This document shows, piece by piece, positions 46,169 to 55,541 of a DNA stretch of 64,000 nt; the first letter of the stretch is position 1; the number at the start of each line of letters is the position of its first letter. Made by a program: the position numbers and the translations under genes. The notes under the pieces were generated by a model that did no database searches, had not been told where the DNA came from, and saw only the letters and a program-made list of their open reading frames with translations. Origin of the DNA: Micavibrio sp. UBA6139 (GTDB lineage: Bacteria; Pseudomonadota; Alphaproteobacteria; Micavibrionales; Micavibrionaceae). Location of the stretch: assembly GCA_002423285.1 (NCBI GenBank), contig DIVF01000052.1:81221-145220 (forward strand). Direction: 5' to 3'.

Positions 46169-48053
46169 CTTGTTCCGGGATATCCTTGGGGCGGCGCTTC
46201 ACATGACGAAGAAGGGCAATGATCGCCGCCGGGGTCACGCCGGGGATGCGGGCGGCTGCCCCCAGCGTGGCGGGTTGCGCCTTTTCCAGCTTCATGCGGA
46301 TTTCGGTTGAAAGGCTGCCAATGGCCGCATAATCAAGCGCAGGATCCAGAACCAACGCCTCATCCTTGCGGAAGGCGGCCACATCGGCATCCTGGCGTTC
46401 CAGATAGCCGGAATATTGCGCATCAATGCTGATCTGTTCGGCTACATCGGCGGGCAGGGTGGCTAGTTCCGGCCAGACGCTGTGCAGGCGGGCCAGATCA
46501 ATATCCGGATAGCGCAACAGATCGAAGGCTGTGCGGCGCTGGCCATCCATGGTGATATTAAAACCAAGCGGGGCCAGTTCGTTCGGCGTGGCCTTCAAAG
46601 CGTGGACCATCATCCGTCCGGCAATCAGCGCGTCAGACTTCGCACGCCAGATTGTTTCACGTGAAGCAGCGACACAGCCCAAGGCCAGACCAATCTCCGT
46701 CAAACGCTGGTCCGCGTTATCAGAGCGCAGACGCAGGCGGTATTCGGCGCGGCTGGTAAACATCCGGTATGGCTCCGGCGCACCCCGGGAAATCAGGTCG
46801 TCAATCAGAACCCCGATATAGGCATCGGCACGGTCGAGAATAAAGGTCTTTTCGCCGCCAGCGGCCAACAGCGCCGCATTGATCCCGGCCATCAGGCCTT
46901 GCGCGGCGGCTTCTTCGTAACCCGTCGTGCCATTAATCTGCCCGGCCATGAACAGGCCTGAGAGGCGTTTGGATTCCAGCGTGGCCTTCAAATCGCGCGG
47001 ATCGCAGTAATCATACTCAATGGCGTAGGCCCATTCGAAGACTTCGGCGCGTTCCAATCCCGGAATGGTTTTTAAGAGTTCGGCCTGAACCTCAATCGGC
47101 AGGGCGTTGGAAATGCCGTTTGGATAGATCGTTGGATCATCCAGACCTTCCGGCTCCAGAAAGATCTGGTGGCGGGTTTTATCGGCAAAACGTACGACTT
47201 TATCTTCGATGGACGGGCAATAACGCGGCCCCGTTCCTTTGATTGCCCCGGAATACATCGGTGCGCGGTGCAAATTCGCGCGAATGATCTCATGGGTCTT
47301 TTCAGTCGTATGGGTGATGTGGCAGGGGATCTGCGGCACCAAAATCTTGTCATTCAGGAACGAGAATGGCTGGGGCGGGTTATCGCCCGGCTGCTCCTCA
47401 ATCCCGGTCCAGTTGATGGTCCGGCCATCAATACGGGCGGGGGTTCCGGTCTTTAAGCGCGCCAACGGGAAGCCCAAACGCTCCAGAGTTTCAGCCAGAC
47501 CAATGGTTGGTTTTTCACCAACACGGCCCGCCGGGATGCGTTCTTCGCCCCGGTGGATGAGGCCGCGCAGGAATGTTCCTGTTGTCAGGACGACTGCGCC
47601 GCAGGCATAATCAACCCCGTCCAGCGAGCGCACACCGCGAATGGCGCCGCTGGAATCCAGCAACAAATCATCGGCGCCGCCCTCTAACAGGGTCAGGTTT
47701 GGATAGTCGCTTAAAATTTCCTGCATCGCCTGACGGTAGAGTTTCCGGTCGGCCTGAGCGCGAGGACCACGCACAGCAGGGCCCTTGGACGCGTTCAGCA
47801 TCCGGAACTGAATCCCGGCCCGGTCAATCACCCGGCCCATAACCCCGTCCAGCGCATCAACTTCGCGGACAAGATGTCCCTTGCCCAAGCCACCAATGGC
47901 AGGATTACAGGACATGACACCAATCGTATCCAGACGGTGAGTGAGCAGGGCGGTCTTGGCCCCCATCCGCGCCGCAGCCGCAGCCGCTTCGCATCCGGCA
48001 TGGCCGCCGCCGACAACAATCACATCAAACTTGGTCTGGTTGGTCTGGGTCAT
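46158..48053 (-). CDS. mnmG: tRNA uridine-modifying enzyme MnmG (GidA)
   Basis: 631 residues. [20 protein letters not shown] is the FAD Rossmann motif, [20 protein letters not shown] follows, and [12 protein letters not shown] and [18 protein letters not shown] hold the conserved Arg and Cys. With MnmE it adds the carboxymethylaminomethyl group to U34 of certain tRNAs. It overlaps rsmG and starts 3 bases after the orphan at 48057, with mnmE 700 bases upstream; the whole group is co-directional. It contains one parS-like site. Confidence 0.97.
   Translation of the reverse strand: MTQTNQTKFDVIVVGGGHAGCEAAAAAARMGAKTALLTHRLDTIGVMSCNPAIGGLGKGHLVREVDALDGVMGRVIDRAGIQFRMLNASKGPAVRGPRAQADRKLYRQAMQEILSDYPNLTLLEGGADDLLLDSSGAIRGVRSLDGVDYACGAVVLTTGTFLRGLIHRGEERIPAGRVGEKPTIGLAETLERLGFPLARLKTGTPARIDGRTINWTGIEEQPGDNPPQPFSFLNDKILVPQIPCHITHTTEKTHEIIRANLHRAPMYSGAIKGTGPRYCPSIEDKVVRFADKTRHQIFLEPEGLDDPTIYPNGISNALPIEVQAELLKTIPGLERAEVFEWAYAIEYDYCDPRDLKATLESKRLSGLFMAGQINGTTGYEEAAAQGLMAGINAALLAAGGEKTFILDRADAYIGVLIDDLISRGAPEPYRMFTSRAEYRLRLRSDNADQRLTEIGLALGCVAASRETIWRAKSDALIAGRMMVHALKATPNELAPLGFNITMDGQRRTAFDLLRYPDIDLARLHSVWPELATLPADVAEQISIDAQYSGYLERQDADVAAFRKDEALVLDPALDYAAIGSLSTEIRMKLEKAQPATLGAAARIPGVTPAAIIALLRHVKRRPKDIPEQDAA
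46653..46668. promoter_or_regulatory. parS: parS-like site 3 (inside mnmG)
   Basis: TGTTTCACGTGAAGCA, one mismatch from consensus. In the mnmG frame it encodes ASRET. Confidence 0.8.
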
Positions 48054-48056
48054 GGG

Positions 48057-48635
48057 TTAAAGTCCGAGGCCTCGTTTTTGCGGGACAGCCAGAATAACTG
48101 GTGCCTGAATTGTTTCATGTGAAACATTTTTATCTTCGGGCTTCGTGGCTGGATCAACCGGGGCTGTCTGGCCAGATTGCTCCGCCGCTTTGGCCGCTTC
48201 TTCGGCAGCCAGCTTGGCTGCCTTCTCTGCCGCCTTTTGACGTTTGCGCAGAGGCACGTAATCTGTGTTGTCCTGAAGGATACGTTCTTTGAGGCTCATG
48301 CCTTCTGTCCCTGGCAAGGCCATCAGCGGGGTTGCCGCAACAGCCACACCCAATACGGCGCCACCAGCCAGCTTGGTCACATAGGGAAGAACACGCACAC
48401 TCTTGCCGTCTGGCTCACTGGCCGTTGCCGTGCGGAAAGCAAGCAAGACAGAAGCCGCCCCACCGAGGAACAAAGCGTTCTCAAAATAATACCGTGCCGA
48501 GGCTGTATCCGTTCCGCAAGCAAAAGCGATGACCGCACCCGCACCGGCGGTGATGCCGATATCGGCGTAATGATGGGCGGCTTTATACCCCTCCATCCCA
48601 CGGCGTTTGAACATTTCGCGCAAAAGGAAAATCAT
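48057..48635 (-). CDS. Membrane-associated orphan between mnmE and mnmG
   Basis: 192 residues from the ATG at 48635, chosen because GGAG lies ten bases upstream; a longer frame would start at 48701. Three hydrophobic stretches at about 28-42 (GITAGAGAVIAFACG), 55-68 (ALFLGGAASVLLAF) and 88-106 (LAGGAVLGVAVAATPLMAL) suggest a membrane protein. The C-terminal third is a charged helix (RQKAAEKAAKLAAEEAAKAA) followed by a disordered tail. No family was recognised. It ends 3 bases before mnmG, so it is in the same transcript. Confidence 0.7.
   Translation of the reverse strand: MIFLLREMFKRRGMEGYKAAHHYADIGITAGAGAVIAFACGTDTASARYYFENALFLGGAASVLLAFRTATASEPDGKSVRVLPYVTKLAGGAVLGVAVAATPLMALPGTEGMSLKERILQDNTDYVPLRKRQKAAEKAAKLAAEEAAKAAEQSGQTAPVDPATKPEDKNVSHETIQAPVILAVPQKRGLGL
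48111..48126. promoter_or_regulatory. parS: parS-like site 4 (inside the orphan before mnmG)
   Basis: TGTTTCATGTGAAACA, identical to site 1. In the frame of the orphan it encodes VSHET, within a disordered tail that places little constraint on sequence. Confidence 0.8.
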
Positions 48636-48784
48636 GATCCTGTCAGCTCCATTATCGGTACAAAAGACAAGCCCCAAAACGAACTGTTGAGATACACCCA
48701 ATTCGTGTCTTTTGTCAAAAAGAATATGTTAAATCTGTTGTTTATTTTCAGGTGGTTAGGTGCGGGTGTTTGCGCATTGAAAAA

Positions 48785-50143
48785 TCACTTCCCGATGCAA
48801 AAATCACAGAAGATAATATCGAGGAGGTCTTCGACATCAACCCGCCCGGTGATCCGGCCCAAGGCACGCATGGAAAGGCGCACATCCTCCGCCATCAATT
48901 CGGGCGCGAAATGCTCAGCCAGCAAAGCGCGGCCCAAGGACGCAGAACAATCCTGAAGCGCCAAGCGGTGACGCTGGCGGGTCAAGGATGGTGCCTCGCG
49001 CCGCCCGATCAGGAATTCAACTTGGGTAACAATTTCAGCCAGCAGGGTTTCAAGGCCAAGCCCGGTGAGGGCGGAAACGGCCAACCCGTCAACACGGTGC
49101 ACAGCGCGGTCGCTTTTATTCATAACAACAATCGACTGGGCATCAATCAACGCCTTGGTATGCGGGTCCATTGCAGGCAGAGCGGTTGCATCAAAGACGA
49201 GGAGTTTCAGATCAGCACGTTGGGCACGCTCCAATGCCCGGCGAATGCCTTCACCTTCAATCTTTCCGTGCGGATCATCCCCCAATTGGTCAGGGCGCAG
49301 CCCGGCCGTATCGGCCAGAATAATCGGGTAGCCGCCAAGATTCAAATGAACCTCGATCACATCACGTGTGGTTCCGGCGTGTTCAGAAACGATGGCCACA
49401 TCACGTTGGGCCAGCGCATTGATGAGGGATGATTTCCCGGCATTGGGCGCACCGATAATGGCAATCTGTACACCGTCGCGCAAAATCTCGCCGCGCCTTT
49501 TATCATTTAAATGCTGGTCTATATCGTATTTCAGGCTTTCAAGAACGGGGTAAACCTGATCGGCCACGCCGCCGGGTAAATCTTCATCGGGGAAATCAAT
49601 ATCGGCTTCCAGATGGGCGAGGGACCGGCTCAGTTGATGCGCCCAGCCCTCGTACAAGCTGGCCAATGATCCGGCCATTTGCGACAAGGCCTGAGCCTGC
49701 TGCATTTCGGTTTCAGCATTGATCAGATCTGCAATTGCCTCGGCCCCGGTCAGATCCATTTTGCCGTTTTCAAAACCGCGCCGGGTGAATTCACCGGGTT
49801 CGGCCATGCGGTGATTTGGTTGTGCTGATAAAGCGGCCAGCATCATCCGCATCACAGCCGGGCCGCCATGCAGGTGATATTCAACAACGTCTTCACCGGT
49901 AAAGGAGGATGGGCCTGCAAAATATAAAACAAGCGCGTGATCAATCGTCACACCGGTGGCCGGATTTTTTAAGGTGCGCAACGCCGCGTGACGCGGCTTT
50001 GGGGTGGTGGCTTTTGTGGTTGGGTCATGGGCGAAAACGGCCAAGGCCGACAGGCTATCTTTCGCCTGCGGGCCGGATACGCGCACCACCGCGACACCGG
50101 ACCGACCGGGGGCTGTGGCCGGGGCATAGATTGTATCAACCAT
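48785..50143 (-). CDS. mnmE: tRNA modification GTPase MnmE (TrmE)
   Basis: 452 residues from the ATG at 50143. The N-terminal folate-binding domain starts TIYAPATAPGRSGVAVVRVS and includes EFTRRGFENGKMDL. The inserted G domain has GAPNAGKSSLINAL (G1), GTTRDV (G2), DTAGLR (G3) and NKSD (G4). The C-terminus FCIGK has the catalytic Cys of the C-(I/L/V)-GK motif. It works with MnmG on U34 of tRNA. It follows the DUF6489-family gene by 24 bases on the same strand. Confidence 0.97.
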   Translation of the reverse strand: MVDTIYAPATAPGRSGVAVVRVSGPQAKDSLSALAVFAHDPTTKATTPKPRHAALRTLKNPATGVTIDHALVLYFAGPSSFTGEDVVEYHLHGGPAVMRMMLAALSAQPNHRMAEPGEFTRRGFENGKMDLTGAEAIADLINAETEMQQAQALSQMAGSLASLYEGWAHQLSRSLAHLEADIDFPDEDLPGGVADQVYPVLESLKYDIDQHLNDKRRGEILRDGVQIAIIGAPNAGKSSLINALAQRDVAIVSEHAGTTRDVIEVHLNLGGYPIILADTAGLRPDQLGDDPHGKIEGEGIRRALERAQRADLKLLVFDATALPAMDPHTKALIDAQSIVVMNKSDRAVHRVDGLAVSALTGLGLETLLAEIVTQVEFLIGRREAPSLTRQRHRLALQDCSASLGRALLAEHFAPELMAEDVRLSMRALGRITGRVDVEDLLDIIFCDFCIGK

Positions 50144-50167
50144 CAATTACAGCCTTATTCTATTGGT

Positions 50168-50449
50168 CTATTTCACGGGTTTATCGGTTTTGGCAGCCAT
50201 CGGCGGTGTCGCCATCGCGCCCGATTTCATCATCTGGTCCCAGAAGTTTTTCTGCATATCGTTCCAGCCCTGAAACGACATTGGCAACCATGTTTTCATC
50301 AATGCTTCCGGGTCAAGCGTGTTGAGATTCGCATGCAGCTTATCTTCCATTTCCTTCATCAGGCGTTCCTGCATCGGTGCAATATTCGGCAGACCCAGAA
50401 AGGAGCGTGCTTCTTCAGGGGTGCAATCAATGTCGAAGGTTACTTTCAT
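50168..50449 (-). CDS. DUF6489-like small protein
   Basis: 93 residues from the ATG at 50449, with GGAG eight bases upstream. MKVTFDIDCTPEEARSFLGL and PNIAPMQERLMKEMEDKLHA match what I recall of DUF6489, a small alphaproteobacterial family found next to mnmE. Residues 40-70 (ALMKTWLPMSFQGWNDMQKN) form an amphipathic helix resembling phasin-type proteins. No catalytic motif. Probably first in the mnmE transcript. Confidence 0.78.
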   Translation of the reverse strand: MKVTFDIDCTPEEARSFLGLPNIAPMQERLMKEMEDKLHANLNTLDPEALMKTWLPMSFQGWNDMQKNFWDQMMKSGAMATPPMAAKTDKPVK

Positions 50450-50518
50450 CGTGGAATCTCCGGTACGGGGTGCGTGCATTGACACAGGTCAAACAAGCCT
50501 TCTAAATACAAGATAGGC

Positions 50519-50833
50519 ATGACAAAGACAAAAGAAACTCCAGATTTTGTGAAAGATGACGCCGAACAGTTTTTGTTCGATGCCATCGCATCGCTGAAAT
50601 CCGGGGCCGAAGTGCGCCGTTTCATGACCGATTTATGCACCCCCAAAGAACTGGCGGAGTTTTCAGAGCGCCTTTTGATCGCCCGCCTTTTGGTCCATGG
50701 CGGCCTGTCCTATCGCAATATCAGCGCGGTCACCGGGGCCTCCACCACCACCATTGGCCGGGTCGCGCGGTTTTTGGAACAAGAACCCCACCATGGGTAT
50801 CGCCTGGTTCTGGGCCCTGAAAAAGGGACCTAA
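50519..50833 (+). CDS. YerC/YecD-type TrpR-fold regulator
   Basis: 104 residues. FLFDAIASLKSGAEVRRFMT and LCTPKELAEFSERL precede the helix-turn-helix GGLSYRNISAVTGASTTTIG, which matches the YerC/YecD group of TrpR-like proteins. These bind DNA as dimers; their targets in this class are unknown. It diverges from the DUF6489-like gene across 69 bases. Confidence 0.87.
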   Translation: MTKTKETPDFVKDDAEQFLFDAIASLKSGAEVRRFMTDLCTPKELAEFSERLLIARLLVHGGLSYRNISAVTGASTTTIGRVARFLEQEPHHGYRLVLGPEKGT

Positions 50834-50840
50834 CGGGAAT

Positions 50841-50869
50841 TTGACACTTTGGCTCAATCGCGCTAAAGC
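50841..50869 (+). promoter_or_regulatory. Candidate promoter for the lipoprotein gene at 50906
   Basis: A perfect -35 TTGACA and a weak -10 TAAAGC are 17 bases apart, 37 bases before the ATG. Confidence 0.3.
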
Positions 50870-50905
50870 ATTTATCATAATAACGAATTTTACAGGGGCC
50901 TTACC

Positions 50906-51397
50906 ATGAAAACTATTTCCCGCCTTGCTGCACCCTTCCTTTTAGCCGCTTCACTGGCCGGATGTTCCGAAGCTCCCCCTTCAAGCGTGGCCACACCAAA
51001 AGTTCTAGAAGCGCTGCACAGCCAAGATGTTGGCCGCTACGCGCTGATTGCCATCAACAATATCGGCACCAATCCTGATTTCTCCGAAGGCATCGTTGGC
51101 ACACAGCATGCTTTGATAGTCAAAATCAGTGAATTTAAAAACGACAACGCCTTGAGAAAAGACGCCACCCCCGCACATCAGTTGTGCAGCACGTTTAACA
51201 TTATCACCACAACATTGCGTGATGATGGCCGCCTGACGGCACCCTATGGCAATTTCGACCGCAGCATTGATGTCGCCATAGATGTTTCAAAAAGCACAAC
51301 AGACGTGCCTGAAACCGTAGAGCAAGACTCCGCCACCTATAATCTACGCGCTGCGCGCAAACAGACCTATTGTACCTACACACCGAAAGCCCAATAA
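50906..51397 (+). CDS. Small lipoprotein, unknown function
   Basis: 163 residues. The signal peptide ends in the lipobox LAGC (Cys at 20). The mature part carries two further Cys (in HQLCSTF and QTYCTY) that could pair. No membrane segment and no domain was recognised; the segment YALIAINNIGTNPDFSEGIV is the most patterned. It converges on the gene at 51420-52199. Confidence 0.7.
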   Translation: MKTISRLAAPFLLAASLAGCSEAPPSSVATPKVLEALHSQDVGRYALIAINNIGTNPDFSEGIVGTQHALIVKISEFKNDNALRKDATPAHQLCSTFNIITTTLRDDGRLTAPYGNFDRSIDVAIDVSKSTTDVPETVEQDSATYNLRAARKQTYCTYTPKAQ

Positions 51398-51419
51398 AGA
51401 CGGGCCTTAATGTGCTGCC

Positions 51420-52199
51420 TTAGGGGCAGGGTTTCGGGGTGATGGCGACAGGGTAACGCGCCTCACCAATATCCCAATAAATGGTCTTGGCACCGGCCTT
51501 GGCGTTGAACTGGCGATAGACATGGGCATCATCACCAAATCCCTTTTTATCCGGATTATTGCGGCGGGCCAGAACGCGCACCGCGCCATCATCGTCCATA
51601 CTCTTCAGCGTGAAATTCTCAGCTGCCAGTGTCGCGATAAAGGATTGAATCGCCACATCCGCATCATAGGGGTGATCATCAATCACAAGGACACGACCAT
51701 AGCGTGGCGATTGCATATATTGCGCCATGACCCCTTCCGGCAAATGCTGCTCCACCACGCGCACATTGTTGTCTTCCAGCTGGGTTGCGCGAGCCAGAAC
51801 ATCTGTAACGTCCACCTTATAACGGCGATAGGGCGCGGCCTGTAATTCGATGTAGCTGAGCGTATTGCGGTAAATTTCATCTTCGCTGATATGCATGGAA
51901 ACACCTTCAGCGTCACACAAGGCCTGTGCAGCGCGGCCCATACGGTCGGCCTGCACGACCAGCCTTTCGTAATTTCCGGCCAGAACATGGGTGGCTTGCT
52001 GGCTTTTCAGGGCTTTGTTTTCGCCCTCTAACCGCGCCTTATCGGCGAACAGACCGGCATTGGCAGTCTTTTGCACGGCCAGTTCATTGCGAACAGCAAA
52101 AAACCCGACCCCGAAAACGGCTGTTGCGGACAGGGACAACGCAAGGAAAGCGGCCTGTCTTCTGCTGGCTTTGGAAAGTTTCTCTGGCTGTTTGTCCAT
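51420..52199 (-). CDS. Membrane-anchored orphan with coiled coil
   Basis: 259 residues. A cytoplasmic basic start (EKLSKASRRQ) is followed by one membrane segment at about 16-36 (AAFLALSLSATAVFGVGFFA) and a coiled-coil region at 37-67, so the rest lies in the periplasm. Residues 105-230 look alpha/beta, with RVLVIDDHPYDADVAIQSFI resembling a fold core rather than a true receiver. One Cys is near the end. No family was recognised. It is the only gene in its unit. Confidence 0.68.
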   Translation of the reverse strand: MDKQPEKLSKASRRQAAFLALSLSATAVFGVGFFAVRNELAVQKTANAGLFADKARLEGENKALKSQQATHVLAGNYERLVVQADRMGRAAQALCDAEGVSMHISEDEIYRNTLSYIELQAAPYRRYKVDVTDVLARATQLEDNNVRVVEQHLPEGVMAQYMQSPRYGRVLVIDDHPYDADVAIQSFIATLAAENFTLKSMDDDGAVRVLARRNNPDKKGFGDDAHVYRQFNAKAGAKTIYWDIGEARYPVAITPKPCP

Positions 52200-52349
52200 G
52201 ATGTTTTGGCCCCCTGTTATGATGATTGGTTTTCATAAGGTTGGCGGAGTCCGAAGTCAAGCATATCCATTCACACAGCACGCGCCTCGATGTATCTTAT
52301 TGCCAACTGATTTTTAAAAACTTATTCCAACCAACAGGTTTCCCCGCCC

Positions 52350-53060
52350 ATGACCGAACTGATTATCCCATCCAAAGATGGCCAGTCCTTTACCGCCTAT
52401 GTCGCCATGCCAACAAAACTGCCTGCCCCGACAGTGATTGTGATTCAAGAAATTTTCGGCGTGAACGCCGAGCTGCGCCAGAAATGCGATGATTTGGCTG
52501 CACAGGGCTTTATCGCCGTGGCTCCGGATCTGTTCTGGCGTATGGAACCGAATGTACAACTGACCGATCAAAGCGAAGCCGAATGGGCCAAGGCATTTGA
52601 CCTTTATAACCGCTTCGATATTGATCTGGGCGTTGAAGATTTACGCGCCACGCATCACGTCTTCCGTGGTCATGCGCATTCAACGGGCGTTGTTGGCTGT
52701 GTTGGCTATTGTCTGGGTGGGAAGCTCGCCTATTTGATGGCCGCCCGCAGCCGCGTTGATGCCGCCGTTGCCTATTACGGTGTTGGCATTGAAGCGATGC
52801 TGGATGAAGCCGCAACAATCAAAAAACCATTGCTGATGCACATCGCCGAAGGGGATCAATTTGTGCCCGCTGAAGCCCAGGCGAAAATCAAAGAAGGCCT
52901 GAAAAATAAGGCTGCGGTGACCCTGTACAGCTATCCCGGTTGCGATCACGCCTTTGCCCGTGGGCATGGCCAGCATTACGATCCGGCAGCCGCCAAGATT
53001 GCCAATGAACGCACATTAGAATTCCTGACCCGGACCCTTAATCTGGTGAAGGCCGCTTGA
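52350..53060 (+). CDS. Dienelactone hydrolase family protein
   Basis: 236 residues. QEIFGVNAELRQKCDDLAAQ and GFIAVAPDLFWR are the family start, GYCLGGKLAY carries the Cys nucleophile, EGDQFVP the Asp and GCDHAFARG the His, so the Cys-Asp-His triad of carboxymethylenebutenolidases is intact. Many members act on other esters, so the substrate is open. The stop codon TGA overlaps the TTG start of the next gene, which points to coupled translation with the CxxC membrane protein. Confidence 0.92.
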   Translation: MTELIIPSKDGQSFTAYVAMPTKLPAPTVIVIQEIFGVNAELRQKCDDLAAQGFIAVAPDLFWRMEPNVQLTDQSEAEWAKAFDLYNRFDIDLGVEDLRATHHVFRGHAHSTGVVGCVGYCLGGKLAYLMAARSRVDAAVAYYGVGIEAMLDEAATIKKPLLMHIAEGDQFVPAEAQAKIKEGLKNKAAVTLYSYPGCDHAFARGHGQHYDPAAAKIANERTLEFLTRTLNLVKAA

Positions 53061-54841
53061 ACGGGGAAGCGGGCGAAGATGTAAAAAATTCCACTGCCGC
53101 ACCGGGCAGCTACGCCGCCTATGCCGCAGACCTGCCCGGACCTGATGAGCGTGAAATCAGACCCGTTGATCCGGTCGTTTTAAAACACGCGCTGGACCGT
53201 TTGAAAGCAGCGGCCAAGGGCAACGGCATTGATCCCGATACAATCGAAATGACCGATTTTAAAGGGGAAACCTTCCATTTTCTGGCGCGGTCGCTATTCA
53301 CCGTCATACACGGCTTGTCTGAAAAACATCTGCCCGGCAAAGAGGCAGCAGAGATTTGCGCCTCAGCCACAGATCTCAAAACCAAGATCCAACAGACGAT
53401 TGAAAAAACCACCACAAATAAAGAGATTGTCGGCTACGTCATCGATGTGCTGGAAAAACGCGCCGATAAAGGGTTTTTCATCAATAATCTGGTTTTAAAA
53501 CTGGACCGTCTCGCCAAAAAACTGGCCTTTTACAATCAATGCTCTGCCTGCACGGCGGGTAAAATTATCTGCATGACGTGCCAAGGGGCAGGGGCGGCAA
53601 ACTGCCAACGTTGTCAGGCTCACCGCACCATCAAATGCCCCATGTGCCGTGGCACCGGGGCGGGTCGTCAAAAGGACGGCAGCATGGGCACGTGCCGCAA
53701 ATGCAACGGGCAAAAAGAAGCCCCCTGTAATTTCTGCCGTGCCACCGGCAAGGTCAAATGCCAAAGCTGTCAGGGGTCGGGGCGCACACCCTGCCAAAAA
53801 TGCGCCGCCACCGGAATTATCAGTGAAATCGCCTATGTGACGTTTGAGGGGAAAACCTACTTCACCTATGAACATGAAATGGTCGATGGCACGCCAATGC
53901 CGCTGGAAATCTTTCCGCTGATTGATCAATTGGGCCCTGATATGGCCGCTAAAGAACACGCAGATATCGTGATTTTAAAGGAAAAAGAGCAAAGCTACGC
54001 GCAGGAAGATTACCAAACGACCGAGAAGGTGAAGACCAAGGACGAACTCGTTGTCCCCTATGATGTCTTGCTGCCATGGGGGGATATCCAATTCAAAATT
54101 GCAGCCAATGATAAGCAGGAAGAACGCATTCTGGATGCGCGCCTCTTCGGGATTCATCCGCGCCTTTTAAACCTGCCGCCGTTTTTGGAAAAACCGCTGG
54201 GGCCGGGGCTGGACCGCCTGACACAGGCCGCGAACAATCTGGGCAATGTTCATGGCAATGTGGTTGAGGCCATTCGCTTCCGGATCATCGGGGACGCGCT
54301 GATTGCCGGAGCGACCCTGCCGCAGAAAAAAGCCATCCTTGCCATGCGCCGCCGCTGGCCCTTGGGACTGCGTCCACAAATCACCGACAAGATGACAATT
54401 CTGGCGGCACAGGCCTATCAGAATTTAAGCAAAAAACCCCGTATTATGGGGCTTATTGGCGGGTTGGTGCTGGGGGCGGTGGTCTATGCGGCCTATCTGA
54501 TCGGGCCGTTGCGGGGACTGTTGGTGGCGCAACAAATTCACCCCGTTGGCATGATTGCGCTGGATGCCATTTTGGTTGCACTGGTCGGATACGGCGCAAT
54601 GGTACTGGCGCAATTTTCAGCGAAGCGTTCGATGTGGGGCCTGTTTGAAAAAATTCTGCCCATCGAAAAGGCCCGCAAAATTACACCGCGCGCCGGGCGC
54701 GTGGGGCCAGCTTCCTTCGCCGGGGCAGCGGTCATTTTCATCGTGATAATCGGCGTCATGATGACGATGGGCTTGCCGTTGCCGGAATGGGCATCGGGGC
54801 TTGTTCCTGTTGCAGCAACGGCATTGCCAGTTACACCTTAA
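53057..54841 (+). CDS. Membrane protein with eight CxxC motifs (DnaJ-like zinc ribbon)
   Basis: 594 residues from a TTG with GAAGG six bases upstream; the first in-frame ATG comes only at codon 65. Residues 162-249 hold eight CxxC motifs in order CSAC, CMTC, CQRC, CPMC, CRKC, CNFC, CQSC and CQKC, several followed by G-x-G as in the DnaJ cysteine-rich domain, which has only four. There is no J domain. A soluble region follows to about 450, then three membrane segments at about 457-477, 493-515 and 548-575. Such a layout could be a membrane-bound chaperone or redox platform. Function unknown; the coupling to a hydrolase is its only clue. Confidence 0.75.
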   Translation: MNGEAGEDVKNSTAAPGSYAAYAADLPGPDEREIRPVDPVVLKHALDRLKAAAKGNGIDPDTIEMTDFKGETFHFLARSLFTVIHGLSEKHLPGKEAAEICASATDLKTKIQQTIEKTTTNKEIVGYVIDVLEKRADKGFFINNLVLKLDRLAKKLAFYNQCSACTAGKIICMTCQGAGAANCQRCQAHRTIKCPMCRGTGAGRQKDGSMGTCRKCNGQKEAPCNFCRATGKVKCQSCQGSGRTPCQKCAATGIISEIAYVTFEGKTYFTYEHEMVDGTPMPLEIFPLIDQLGPDMAAKEHADIVILKEKEQSYAQEDYQTTEKVKTKDELVVPYDVLLPWGDIQFKIAANDKQEERILDARLFGIHPRLLNLPPFLEKPLGPGLDRLTQAANNLGNVHGNVVEAIRFRIIGDALIAGATLPQKKAILAMRRRWPLGLRPQITDKMTILAAQAYQNLSKKPRIMGLIGGLVLGAVVYAAYLIGPLRGLLVAQQIHPVGMIALDAILVALVGYGAMVLAQFSAKRSMWGLFEKILPIEKARKITPRAGRVGPASFAGAAVIFIVIIGVMMTMGLPLPEWASGLVPVAATALPVTP

Positions 54842-54861
54842 AAAAAGAACCCCATAAAAAA

Positions 54862-54899
54862 CCTGCCCTTTCCGGCAGGGAGATACCGGAAAAGGCAGG
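54862..54899. terminator. Hairpin between convergent genes
   Basis: CCTGCCCTTTCCGG and CCGGAAAAGGCAGG (one mismatch) pair around CAGGGAGATA. No long T run, but the position between two convergent stops suits a transcript end. Confidence 0.6.
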
Positions 54900-54912
54900 C
54901 TTCAGGTCTTAT

Positions 54913-54933
54913 GCAGGTTTATGCCAAACCTGC
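54913..54933. terminator. Second hairpin between the same genes
   Basis: GCAGGTTT and AAACCTGC pair around ATGCC, followed by TTTATC. With the preceding hairpin it forms a tandem pair. Confidence 0.45.
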
Positions 54934-54954
54934 TTTATCAGAACAAAATCACCC

Positions 54955-55440
54955 CTAAAGCGTTGCCAGGCTTTGATCGTTCCGGCAACGGCGGTACTGC
55001 GCGATAGCAGCGGCACGCTGACCATCAGTATGTACCGCAGGTGTTTGCTCTGTCTTTGCTGTGCCAGGTGTTTCCACGGGTCCCAGGGCATACCGGACAC
55101 CGAAGATAAGGCTTAGCGCAGCAGCCTGTCCGGCCACCGGCGGGACAGAATGAGCCGTGGCTTGTTGCGATGCCCTTTGGGCCCCTTGTAACAGGGACAG
55201 GCAAGCATCGGCCACGACAACATTCGATGCCGTTGTGCCCGGCACCGAATTTTCGGTCACGCTCGCATTGAGCGCAACCGAAGACAGGTTCGTTTGACTA
55301 AAAAGCGTCCATTCATCTGCGCGGGCGTTTGGCTGAACCTCTTCCGAAAACGATTGACCCGGAATTGATACCAGCGCCAATGCTGCCACCAATACACAGA
55401 TCAAAAACAAGATTCCTGATTTCATTTTCGCATTCGACAC
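54955..55440 (-). CDS. Small exported orphan
   Basis: 161 residues from a GTG at 55440, favoured because AGGGAG lies eight bases upstream; TTG at 55446 and ATG at 55425 are alternatives. Residues about 6-28 (SGILFLICVLVAALALVSI) form a signal peptide or anchor. The mature part has Cys in DACLSLLQGA and RRCRND, which may pair, and is rich in Ala, Ser, Thr and Gln. No family was recognised. Confidence 0.6.
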   Translation of the reverse strand: MSNAKMKSGILFLICVLVAALALVSIPGQSFSEEVQPNARADEWTLFSQTNLSSVALNASVTENSVPGTTASNVVVADACLSLLQGAQRASQQATAHSVPPVAGQAAALSLIFGVRYALGPVETPGTAKTEQTPAVHTDGQRAAAIAQYRRCRNDQSLATL

Positions 55441-55541
55441 AGCCAATACTCCCTTATCCCAAAACCCTTTCGGATTCGTGGATCATCACAATGACGCTTT
55501 GATTAGTCAGCTTCCTGTTTCATTTTTTAAAAGGACAATTG

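Noticed and set aside
51690..52020. RVLVIDDHPYD in the orphan at 51420-52199 as a response-regulator receiver
   Set aside because: Only the first strand resembles a receiver; the phospho-acceptor strand, Thr/Ser and Lys are missing and the protein is membrane anchored with this part outside.
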